This document shows positions 1 through 5,645 of a stretch of 5,705 nt of DNA, piece after piece. The position numbers and the translations under genes were made by a program. The DNA is from Planctomycetaceae bacterium. GTDB taxonomy: Bacteria; Planctomycetota; Planctomycetia; Pirellulales; Thermoguttaceae. The notes beneath the pieces are model-generated. The model saw only the letters and a program-made list of their open reading frames with translations, did no database searches and was not told where the DNA came from. Where the stretch lies: NCBI GenBank assembly GCA_031282385.1, contig JAITDV010000325.1, positions 1-5,705 of the forward strand, read 5' to 3'. The stretch's first letter is position 1. Each line of letters opens with the position of its first letter.

Positions 1-406
1 TCTTTGGCAAGACGAATCGACTCTTGAAGAGTTAATTTGAGATTTTCACCGCCGATACGTTTGCGCCAACGCGACAGTTGTGAGGGATCGCAAGGTTGTT
101 GCGACTGAAAATAAAGTTCGCCGCTGAAATAGTGCCAATAAGGATTTTCTATCCAACGGGCAATCAACTCTTCGTCAGAAAGGTTGAACATATATTTCAA
201 CAGATGAAGCGCAACCATCAGGCGGGTCGGCAAACCCGGTGCGCCTTGGCTGGGATGGTAACAGGATTCATATTGGGAATCGAACGTAGACCAATCTATC
301 AACGACGACAGTAAAACAAGCTCGTGCGTCATATCAATAAGGTCAATAAGACGACGGAGAAACAGTTCGGTCTGACCGGATGCTTGGGGAGCGAAATGGG
401 GACCAT
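1..406 (-). CDS. IS5-family transposase, N-terminal part (continues beyond the left edge; start damaged or unclear)
   Basis: The minus-strand frame reads SGQTELFLRRLIDLIDM near 330-380 and then GLPTRLMVALHLLKYMFNLS, ENPYWHYFSGE and DPSQLSRWRKRIG. These are the hallmarks of the N-terminal domain of IS5-family transposases of the IS1478-like type, which cut and move their own element. About 135 codons are visible. The DDE catalytic domain would lie to the left, outside the window. The frame has no ATG at the expected N-terminus: its upstream stop is at 441-443 and the first in-frame ATG is at 330-332, inside the conserved region. An ATG at 404-406 is out of frame by one base. One extra G in the 398-401 run would join it to the transposase frame and give an N-terminus MVPHFAPQASGQ. 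The gene is therefore probably a frameshifted pseudogene, a sequencing indel, or a gene with a non-standard start. Its G+C is visibly higher than that of its neighbours, consistent with mobile origin. The family call is firm; the start and functional state are not. Confidence 0.85.
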
Positions 407-654
407 GTTTTAGTAATTTTGGATAATATTTGCAAGGTTTTTAACGAAAATCTCGAATAATACGAAAAACACCTTGCAAATGATAACTCGCTATTGCAAC
501 AGGACAACCACTCAATTAATTGCATAAAAGGATTTTTTCAGGGACGACTAGTTACGGCAGCGCTTGCGAATAAAACAAACGAGACGTTTACAAGCAACTG
601 AATAATTACATTGAATCTCATATTAAATTAACAGAACAACTAAAATTCAGAAAC
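407..654. other. Gene-free gap between the IS5 transposase and the lipoprotein gene
   Basis: No credible coding frame is seen. A 60-codon minus-strand frame at 343-525 looks like no protein I know, and its 3' part overlaps the transposase out of frame. The stretch should hold the upstream end of the insertion sequence. The minus strand reads CTAGTCGTCCCTGAAAAAA from about 551 to 533, which could be an outer IS terminus next to a CTAG target. This cannot be confirmed without the other end. The gap also lies just downstream of the lipoprotein gene, but no clear hairpin-plus-T-run terminator is seen there. Confidence 0.4.
428..481. repeat. Inverted repeat upstream of the transposase
   Basis: ATTTGCAAGGT at 428-438 is matched perfectly by its reverse complement ACCTTGCAAAT at 471-481. 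Three more pairs follow inward after one mismatch, and a further CG/CG pair lies deeper, around a loop of roughly 30 bases. The repeat sits 20-75 bases before the presumed transposase start. It could be a hairpin in the transposase leader, a transposase-binding site, or the relic of another element. Confidence 0.6.
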
Positions 655-1335
655 TTAAAACATATCGAGTGAATCAGCTTGTATTCGTCGGGCTTTGTGT
701 TGGTCGTGCGGGTGGAATTTGTATGCGACTTGTTCTGAAACAGTTTTTATGAATTTTGGTCTGAACGTAGCTTCTGCTCCTGCACCGCCGCCTTGAATTG
801 GTACATCCGGCGGATCAACAATCGATAAATTTTGCGAATACAAAATCTCGCCTGTCTTACAATCTTTGGCAATAATTTTCAACGAACAACGCCCTTGAAT
901 CTGAAAATGTGATTTTTGATCACGAGTCTGAAAATCAATAATCTCTATGCCAATTACAATATCTGCATTGATTGCCGGATCCTTGCCAACTTGCAAAATA
1001 TCGTCAATCTCGTTACTGCAATTGTCCAGCCACGTATCAACCTTAATCGGATCAATAATCCGAATCTGCTTGTTTGCACAATTATTTTCAAGCAACTTGC
1101 TAACCTGTTTTGCAATAATCCGCGGCGCATTCTGTACCTCGTACTGACTTGCCGCAATCGAATAACAAACAACCGCAACTCGCGTTTCTTTTTTGGCTTT
1201 GGTAAGAAGCTCACATTCAGGCGGTACATCAGTACCTTTGATTAAAACCATTGCCGTAAAAAGAACATTCTGGCAACCAGAAAAAAGAACAAACAAAACC
1301 GCCAAAAAAATCAAATTCAGAAATTTACGCCGCAT
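655..1335 (-). CDS. Predicted lipoprotein of unknown function, planctomycete-like
   Basis: This is a 226-residue protein. It opens with MRRKF, then a hydrophobic stretch (residues 6-19) and a lipobox FSGC with the lipidated cysteine at 21, so it is a predicted lipoprotein exported across the cytoplasmic membrane. The mature part contains GTDVPPE (35-40), the strand RVAVVCYSI (52-60), IIAKQVSKLLE (73-83), the strand RIIDPIKV (92-99), DIVIGIEIIDF (125-135), KTGEILYSQNL (160-170), and a glycine-rich turn QGGGAGAEAT before a final helix. The alternating strands and helices recall small periplasmic lipoproteins of the GNA1162/CsgG type, but this is only a resemblance. A similar GTDV...RVAVVC lipoprotein is known to me from planctomycetes, with no assigned role. 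The start is placed at 1335 rather than at the upstream ATG (1365) because GGAGA lies 7 bases before it and the signal peptide begins there. It lies 120 bases downstream of ruvX on the same strand and may share its transcript. Confidence 0.85.
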   Translation of the reverse strand: MRRKFLNLIFLAVLFVLFSGCQNVLFTAMVLIKGTDVPPECELLTKAKKETRVAVVCYSIAASQYEVQNAPRIIAKQVSKLLENNCANKQIRIIDPIKVDTWLDNCSNEIDDILQVGKDPAINADIVIGIEIIDFQTRDQKSHFQIQGRCSLKIIAKDCKTGEILYSQNLSIVDPPDVPIQGGGAGAEATFRPKFIKTVSEQVAYKFHPHDQHKARRIQADSLDMF

Positions 1336-1342
1336 TAAAAAA

Positions 1343-1347
1343 TCTCC
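1343..1347 (-). promoter_or_regulatory. Ribosome binding site deciding the lipoprotein start
   Basis: The minus strand reads GGAGA seven bases before the ATG at 1333-1335. No such motif precedes the longer in-frame ATG at 1363-1365. The shorter start also puts positively charged MRRK directly before the hydrophobic core of the signal peptide. Confidence 0.75.
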
Positions 1348-1455
1348 ATCTGTAAAAAAGCCCATTTGAAATCTGTTAAATTGAACTCATACTTTGCGGA
1401 CAAATCGCCGCCACAGTTTACAGAATCGGTAAATTTTGCCAAAAATTTTAATAAT

Positions 1456-1899
1456 TTAGCCATCAATACCGTAATAATCCGAAATTCCCTTACAACCGGA
1501 TTCAAGATAGGCAGACAAGAGAATTTGAGCAGCTACCATATCACGCCGCTCTTTTCGTTTCTTATTGGTCAATTTCGCATGACGCAAAATATGTTCCGCT
1601 TCAACAGAAGTGTAACGCTCGTCATAATAATCAATTTCTAATCCCGTCAATTCTCCAAGCCATTTTCCAAATTGCAAAACCTCATTTGCTTTATCGCTAA
1701 CATCGCCGCTTAAATGCAGTGGCAAACCAATAACAAACCGCCCAATTTGTTCCTCTTTTACAAACTGCTTAAAAAACTCAGCATCACGAATTGGGGATTT
1801 ACGAATATACGTCAAAAACGGAACTGCAATAATTCCATCAACATCACTAACCGCAACCCCAATACGTACTGAACCATAATCAATTCCCGCAATCTTCAT
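1456..1899 (-). CDS. ruvX: Putative pre-16S rRNA nuclease / Holliday junction resolvase RuvX (YqgF)
   Basis: This is a 147-residue RNase H-fold protein of the YqgF/RuvX family, usually about 140 residues. Family members are nucleases linked to 5' end maturation of 16S rRNA and, by fold, to Holliday-junction resolution; they act in the cytoplasm. The sequence shows GIDYGSVRIGVAVSD at 5-19 with the first catalytic Asp at 7, VIGLPLHLSGD at 56-66, DERYTSVEAE at 93-102, and RRDMVAAQILLSAYLE at 118-133 with the last metal-binding Asp at 120. All the key acidic positions are present. The ATG at 1897-1899 is the natural start, since MKIAGIDYG is the usual N-terminus; a weak AGAG lies about 10 bases upstream. 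The MITE-like element begins only 23 bases upstream of the start, so the ruvX leader or promoter overlaps it. The lipoprotein gene follows 120 bases downstream. Confidence 0.95.
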   Translation of the reverse strand: MKIAGIDYGSVRIGVAVSDVDGIIAVPFLTYIRKSPIRDAEFFKQFVKEEQIGRFVIGLPLHLSGDVSDKANEVLQFGKWLGELTGLEIDYYDERYTSVEAEHILRHAKLTNKKRKERRDMVAAQILLSAYLESGCKGISDYYGIDG

Positions 1900-1956
1900 A
1901 AAAAAATATCTCTAAAAAATAATAGACCTTTTCTCTAACCTAAAAATACATCAACG

Positions 1957-1994
1957 CAACAAAAAAACTACAACAAAAAAACTACAACGAAAAA
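1957..1994. repeat. 14-bp A-rich tandem repeat inside MITE-like copy 1
   Basis: CAACAAAAAAACTA occurs twice head to tail (1957-1970 and 1971-1984), and a partial third unit, CAACGAAAAA, follows at 1985-1994. It lies between the left terminal repeat and the central hairpin and has no counterpart in the right half. It therefore looks like an insertion or slippage expansion that made the element asymmetric. Confidence 0.8.
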
Positions 1995-2011
1995 CCGCCT
2001 TTAGCTCCTCC

Positions 2012-2056
2012 GAGACCACTCCTAACCCCTCCGAAGGAGGGGTCAGGGGTGGTCTC
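2012..2056. repeat. GC-rich hairpin at the core of MITE-like copy 1
   Basis: Two arms of 21 bases (2012-2032 and 2036-2056) pair around a GAA loop at 2033-2035. On the plus strand there are 19 Watson-Crick pairs, one G-U pair and one A-C mismatch. The tip is CCCCTCC-GAA-GGAGGGG. The stem is far richer in G+C than the surrounding sequence. Transcribed from either strand it would form a very stable structure. Confidence 0.85.
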
Positions 2057-2079
2057 CTACAGGTTAGCGAAAAGGTCTA

Positions 2080-2333
2080 TTGTTAATCACTATTGAAAGA
2101 ATAAGGGCATAAGGGCGCGTTAAGGGTATCCTACTTGCTATTAAGGGAAATTTGATCAATAAGGGTTGTTTACTTTAGAACACTGCGTTTTTGTCCGCTT
2201 CGTTCCTATTCCCTAACCTCTTTTTCATAAACAATTGAAGCCCGCAAATGAATAATTACATTAATTGTTACAAACAATATCATTGATTTATTACACAAAC
2301 TGAAACGTTATTTTTTTGACGGTTCATGGTACG
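2080..2333. other. Gene-free stretch downstream of feoB
   Basis: With the MITE-like element, this makes a gap of 434 bases (1900-2333) between feoB and ruvX. No coding frame or structural RNA is recognised. TAAGGG occurs five times in 64 bases (2102, 2110, 2121, 2142, 2160), and a TTGATCAA palindrome lies near 2152-2159. No canonical rho-independent terminator is visible directly after the feoB stop. The nearest strong hairpin is the one in the MITE-like element. Confidence 0.5.
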
Positions 2334-4748
2334 TTATAAAAATTTTGAGAAGAATAAACCTGCTTGATATATTGTAACAGAAATTACGACAGCAACAGTT
2401 GTCGAATAAATCGCCGACGCCAGCATGTACTTTATATGTCCGGTTTCACGCCAGATAACTGCGCATGTTGCAACACACGGCGCGTAAATCATAACAAAAA
2501 GTATAAAAACAAACGCCTTCAATGACGACCAACCCGATTCCACTCGTAACCGAATCGCAAGACGTTTACCGCGATTATCAAGTTCAACCGACTCAATTTG
2601 ATCCGCTTTGGGAATAATATCTGTTTCGCCGATTTCTCCATTCTCATTGATTTTTGTGATATTATTTGTAACAGTAATATCTTCAACTACATCAACCATA
2701 TCAGTATTCTCTACCGAATTACTTTTAATTAAATTCAATTCTTTATTGTTACGATTATTATTGTTTTCAATATCGTTGTTGTCCTCTGTTTCTATTCCGT
2801 ACATTGTCGCCAACGAACTAACAATAACTTCCTTTGCCACAAAACCGCCAATCAACGCTACATTGTCTCGCCAATCAAAGCCTACATACTTAGAAACCGG
2901 CTCAAACAAACGCCCGATTCTTGCAGCATACGAATTCGCAAGCTGATTCGACGCCGAAATTCCAACTTCATCCGGTCGCGGATAATACATCAACACCCAA
3001 ATAAAAACATTGACCGCAAGAATAATCGTACCAGCCTTTTTCACAAACCACCAACTCTGCAAAAAAGCCGATAAAAACATGTCATAAAATTTCGGCGACT
3101 GATATGTTGGTAACTCAATAATAAGCGGCGAAGGTTTACCTTTTATAAACGTTTTGCCAAGAATTAAAGACGATAACAACGCGAGCGCCCACGAAATAAA
3201 AATTATTGCCGCCATCATCAATTCTTTATGCACAAAGAAAAACGCCGAAATCAACAACGTATAAACCGGAATCTTTGCCGCACAATTCATCATCGGAATA
3301 ATCATAATCGTCAACACCCTCTCACGTTGTTCTCGCATTGTTCTTGTTGCCATCACAGCTGGAATTGCGCATCCGCCAATAATTCCGCCGCCAAGTATTA
3401 ACGGCAAAACACTTTGACCATGTATCCCAAAAAAACGCATTATCCTGTCCATCACCACCACAACCCGCGCAATATAACCACTCTGCTCCAAAAACGACAT
3501 AAATAGAAATATAAAAAATATTGTCGGCATAAACGTAAGAACTCCGCCAACTCCAGCAATAATACCATCATAAATCAAAGACCGTAAATCGCCCTCAGGC
3601 AACTCAAAACAAAAATCAAAAAATAACGGAATCCAATACGAAAAAATACTGTCAACAGCCTCAACCGGCGTCGTTACTTGAAATACAAAATTCTCCGAAA
3701 TCCAAGGAAACCACTCCCAACCATCTGCAACATTAAACGCTAACTTGAAAATACCAAACATCACTAAACCAACACAAACCAACCCCAATAACGGATGACA
3801 TAAAATCTTGTCCAGAAAATCCGAATTACGTTTTGGCTTCATTGTACGGTGTACAATTTTTTGTTCAAGTTCTTCCGCATGTTCGTTTCGGCGGGCAGCA
3901 ATCGTTTTACGCGGAGAATCACCTCCGGCTTTTTCATACTCCTCAACCTTTTTCGTACACGATTCCAAAAGCGTTTCCCAATCCTTGTCATGCGTATGAT
4001 GTTGAACGATACGCCTCGCTTCACGATCATTCTCAAGCAACTTTATCGCAAGCCAACGCGTAGGAAAATCTTGAACAAGCGACGCCTTTTGAGAAAGCAC
4101 CGAATCAAATTTCATTATAAGAGTTTCAAGCTTGCCATAATCAATCTTCCAAACAGGCGGCGTTTCATGAGCATGTTTCTTGGAAATTTCATTAATCGTC
4201 TGACGTAATTTATCAAGCCCGAAATCGTAAAACACTTTTCCATTGTGTGTATTTTGTCCGTGAATATCTTGTTGTCCATGTTGTCCGAAGTGGCTGTTGC
4301 GGGCAACTGTTGGAATTACCGGTACGCAAAGTTCCGATTCTAATTTAGCTATGTCAATCTCTATTCCGCGCCGCACCGCAACATCCATCATATTCAAACA
4401 AACAACAAGCGGAATTTGCAACTCAAGAAGTTGAAACACGAAATACAAATGCCGCCGCAAATTGGACGCGTCAACTACAATTACAACTACCTCCGGTCGC
4501 TCAAGCAATAAAAAATCACGCGTCACACGCTCCTCTTGAGAATATGAAGTTAAACTGTAAGTACCAGGTAAATCAACAACTTCAATTCGACGATTCCCAT
4601 CATGATAATGTCCAGATTTTTTTGTAACAGTAACTCCGGGATAGTTAGCAATTGTTTGATGTAAGCCCGTCAGATAATTGAATACAGTGGACTTACCGGA
4701 GTTAGGTTGCCCAACTAAAGCAACAAGAATTTCATTATGTTCGTTCAC
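2334..4748 (-). CDS. feoB: Ferrous iron transport protein B (FeoB)
   Basis: This 804-residue inner-membrane protein has a cytoplasmic N-terminal G domain and imports Fe(II). Visible G-domain motifs are GQPNSGKS (13-20, G1), the PGVTVT switch (37-42, G2), DLPG (59-62, G3), NMMD (119-122, G4) and PTVAR (146-150, G5 region). A charged helical linker runs to about 300 and the membrane domain begins near 315. Both gate regions are present: GGCAIPAVMATRT (458-470, Cys460) with PMMNCAAKIPVY (485-496, Cys489), and near the end APCVATC (756-762) with RETG. The start is GTG (4746-4748) because an in-frame stop lies just upstream and G1 begins at residue 13; no good Shine-Dalgarno is seen. Oddities are a His-rich loop (153-168), a longer first gate, and an Asn/Asp/Glu-rich insert (about 653-725). 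E. coli FeoB is about 770 residues. feoA lies 98 bases upstream in the same direction. Confidence 0.97.
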   Translation of the reverse strand: MNEHNEILVALVGQPNSGKSTVFNYLTGLHQTIANYPGVTVTKKSGHYHDGNRRIEVVDLPGTYSLTSYSQEERVTRDFLLLERPEVVVIVVDASNLRRHLYFVFQLLELQIPLVVCLNMMDVAVRRGIEIDIAKLESELCVPVIPTVARNSHFGQHGQQDIHGQNTHNGKVFYDFGLDKLRQTINEISKKHAHETPPVWKIDYGKLETLIMKFDSVLSQKASLVQDFPTRWLAIKLLENDREARRIVQHHTHDKDWETLLESCTKKVEEYEKAGGDSPRKTIAARRNEHAEELEQKIVHRTMKPKRNSDFLDKILCHPLLGLVCVGLVMFGIFKLAFNVADGWEWFPWISENFVFQVTTPVEAVDSIFSYWIPLFFDFCFELPEGDLRSLIYDGIIAGVGGVLTFMPTIFFIFLFMSFLEQSGYIARVVVVMDRIMRFFGIHGQSVLPLILGGGIIGGCAIPAVMATRTMREQRERVLTIMIIPMMNCAAKIPVYTLLISAFFFVHKELMMAAIIFISWALALLSSLILGKTFIKGKPSPLIIELPTYQSPKFYDMFLSAFLQSWWFVKKAGTIILAVNVFIWVLMYYPRPDEVGISASNQLANSYAARIGRLFEPVSKYVGFDWRDNVALIGGFVAKEVIVSSLATMYGIETEDNNDIENNNNRNNKELNLIKSNSVENTDMVDVVEDITVTNNITKINENGEIGETDIIPKADQIESVELDNRGKRLAIRLRVESGWSSLKAFVFILFVMIYAPCVATCAVIWRETGHIKYMLASAIYSTTVAVVISVTIYQAGLFFSKFL

Positions 4749-4846
4749 TTTTTGTAATTTGGTAGATGGTTAGTTTAGATGAAATTTATAATTACGGATT
4801 TGGAATTAATTAACGACGTAGAATTACAATTTAATTTTTGTAACGA

Positions 4847-5146
4847 TTACTTTTCAACAAGTATAGTCCCGGCAATTTCGGGTCCCAATGCGATTCTTGT
4901 TTCTCCAATTGCAATCAGAAGAGGTTTACGGCTGGCGCGTCCGCCTTGCAATAACTTAAATCTCGTACCGATAAACATTCCCATTCCCATCAATCTACCT
5001 TGCAATTCAGCATCAGCAGTCATATCAACAATCGTACCGCTTTCACCTTGCGGAAACGTGTTGAGATAAATAATTTTTTCGGAGCGGAATGCTGTTTCAG
5101 ACGCTGTTAAATTTTCCTTTTTCTCTACCAATTCGGGCATAGTCAT
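4847..5146 (-). CDS. feoA: Ferrous iron transport protein A (FeoA)
   Basis: This 99-residue cytoplasmic protein has the SH3-like FeoA domain, which works with FeoB and is thought to modulate its G domain or transport activity. The family pattern is clear: GESGTIVDM, then RLMGMGMFIGTRFKLLQ, GETRIALGPEIAGTILVE at the end. The first 24 residues or so (MTMPELVEKKENL...) are an extra polar N-terminal tail compared with the roughly 75-residue E. coli protein. The start is either the ATG at 5144-5146 or the one two codons later (5138-5140); neither has a strong Shine-Dalgarno. It is the first gene of a feoAB operon, with feoB 98 bases downstream and no feoC visible. A promoter with an embedded palindrome lies about 100 bases upstream. 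Confidence 0.95.
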   Translation of the reverse strand: MTMPELVEKKENLTASETAFRSEKIIYLNTFPQGESGTIVDMTADAELQGRLMGMGMFIGTRFKLLQGGRASRKPLLIAIGETRIALGPEIAGTILVEK

Positions 5147-5243
5147 TTTAAATTGTTTTCACGTAAAATTTAATTTTTCGATAACTCACATAAGGGAACT
5201 CTAAAAACTCATTTTGTCAACGAATTTTAACAAAAGATCGCGA

Positions 5244-5272
5244 ATTAAATAATTTGTGCAAATTCATGTCAA
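5244..5272 (-). promoter_or_regulatory. Predicted sigma-70-type promoter of feoAB
   Basis: On the minus strand, a perfect -35 box TTGACA (5267-5272) is followed by a 17-base spacer and a -10 box TTTAAT (5244-5249, five of six matches). Transcription would begin near 5237, giving a leader of about 90 bases before feoA. This is the best promoter match seen in the window. A second TTGACA at 5215-5220 has no acceptable -10 box at 16-18 bases. Confidence 0.7.
5251..5264. promoter_or_regulatory. Candidate operator palindrome within the feoAB promoter
   Basis: AATTTGTGCAAATT is a perfect 6-2-6 inverted repeat that fits wholly inside the 17-base spacer between the predicted -35 and -10 boxes. A dimeric repressor bound here would block RNA polymerase. 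Iron regulators such as Fur or DtxR-family proteins are the expected controllers of feo operons, but the sequence does not match the classical Fur or DtxR consensus, so the regulator is unassigned. Confidence 0.5.
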
Positions 5273-5281
5273 TTCGTAGAT

Positions 5282-5310
5282 AAAATAAATTTATTGTCTA
5301 AATTTGTCTA
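5282..5310 (-). promoter_or_regulatory. Possible second, upstream feoAB promoter
   Basis: On the minus strand, TAGACA (5305-5310, five of six) is followed by a 17-base spacer and TATTTT (5282-5287, four of six). The region also holds a perfect 12-base palindrome AATAAATTTATT (5284-5295) and two TTGTCTA copies 10 bases apart (5294-5300 and 5304-5310). AT-rich sequence gives such matches easily, so this is weak. Confidence 0.25.
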
Positions 5311-5645
5311 TCTGAAAATTTTGATAATTCCGTCAAAAATAGGTTTTTAGAAGTTGCCGTAAGAATATTTTTTATGAAAAATGCTTTTAAACAGTTCACA
5401 CTTTAACTTTCCTTTACCACCGCCTGATTACCTATTCGGAATGCAGGCTTTTACACTCTTGAGTCACAATAATATAAGCAGTATGTTTTTGTGTTATCTA
5501 AATCAAAATTGACAACTTTATTGTTTACACTAATTGTTTGTTTGTGCAAACTGAAATTTAATGATATAACATCTCCTTAACACGGTCAAGTCCCCCCATA
5601 TTTTCGACAGTAACTATTCAGCAACAGGATTCAATTGTTTTAAAC
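5311..5645. other. Gene-free stretch upstream of the feoAB promoter
   Basis: No credible gene is seen on either strand. The few ATG-started plus-strand frames are very short, for example 10 codons from about 5374 and 23 codons from about 5442, and have no convincing ribosome binding site. A plus-strand TTGACA at 5509-5514 lacks a good -10 box at the right distance, and TATAAC at 5565-5570 lacks a good -35. No tRNA, riboswitch or strong hairpin is recognised. Confidence 0.5.

Larger units (their letters stand above)
1923..2079. mobile_element. MITE-like palindromic element, copy 1
   Basis: The outer ends are inverted repeats of 19 bases with one mismatch: TAGACCTTTTCTCTAACCT at 1923-1941, and 2061-2079, which reads TAGACCTTTTCGCTAACCT on the minus strand. 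The outermost TA at each end could be the 2-bp target duplication made by IS630/Tc1-mariner-type transposases. The right half holds a GC-rich hairpin (2012-2056) and the left half an A-rich tandem repeat (1957-1994). No coding frame is present, so it would be a non-autonomous element moved in trans. The right arm (2036-2079) is identical over 44 bases to the reverse complement of 5646-5689, which confirms a dispersed repeat family. The hairpin on the minus strand, followed by T-rich stretches, might also end the feoB transcript. Confidence 0.8.

Noticed and set aside
343..525. 60-codon minus-strand frame upstream of and overlapping the transposase
   Set aside because: Its sequence has no family pattern, and its 3' part is an out-of-frame reading of the transposase N-terminus.
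562..595. Nested short stems (GCTTG/CAAGC and AAACG/CGTTT) downstream of the lipoprotein gene
   Set aside because: The stems are short and interrupted, with no T-run on the minus strand, so a terminator call is not supported.
599..612. 14-base direct repeat TGAATAATTACATT, also at 2249-2262
   Set aside because: A match of this length between AT-rich intergenic stretches is plausible by chance, and the flanks do not match.
916..1245. Open frame of 109 codons on the plus strand
   Set aside because: It lies antisense inside the lipoprotein gene, which has a lipobox, a ribosome binding site and a sensible domain pattern. The plus-strand product looks like no protein.
1366..1641. Open frame of 91 codons on the plus strand overlapping the 3' part of ruvX
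   Set aside because: It is antisense to a clear ruvX and has no recognisable motif.
2061..2069. AGGTTAG in the MITE-like arm, resembling half of a DtxR/IdeR iron box
   Set aside because: The other half-site is not correctly placed. The string is part of the repeat terminus and also lies by ruvX, so it is more likely coincidental.
2608..2946. Open frame of 112 codons on the plus strand, rich in Ser/Leu/Ile
   Set aside because: Its composition is the antisense image of the Asn-rich insert of FeoB; there is no independent support.
3849..4208. Open frame of 119 codons on the plus strand and overlapping shorter frames
   Set aside because: They are shadows of the FeoB linker region. The FeoB frame shows continuous family motifs on both sides.
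5147..5243. Possible riboswitch or structured leader before feoA
   Set aside because: The leader is AT-rich, and I see no conserved aptamer elements or stable stem.
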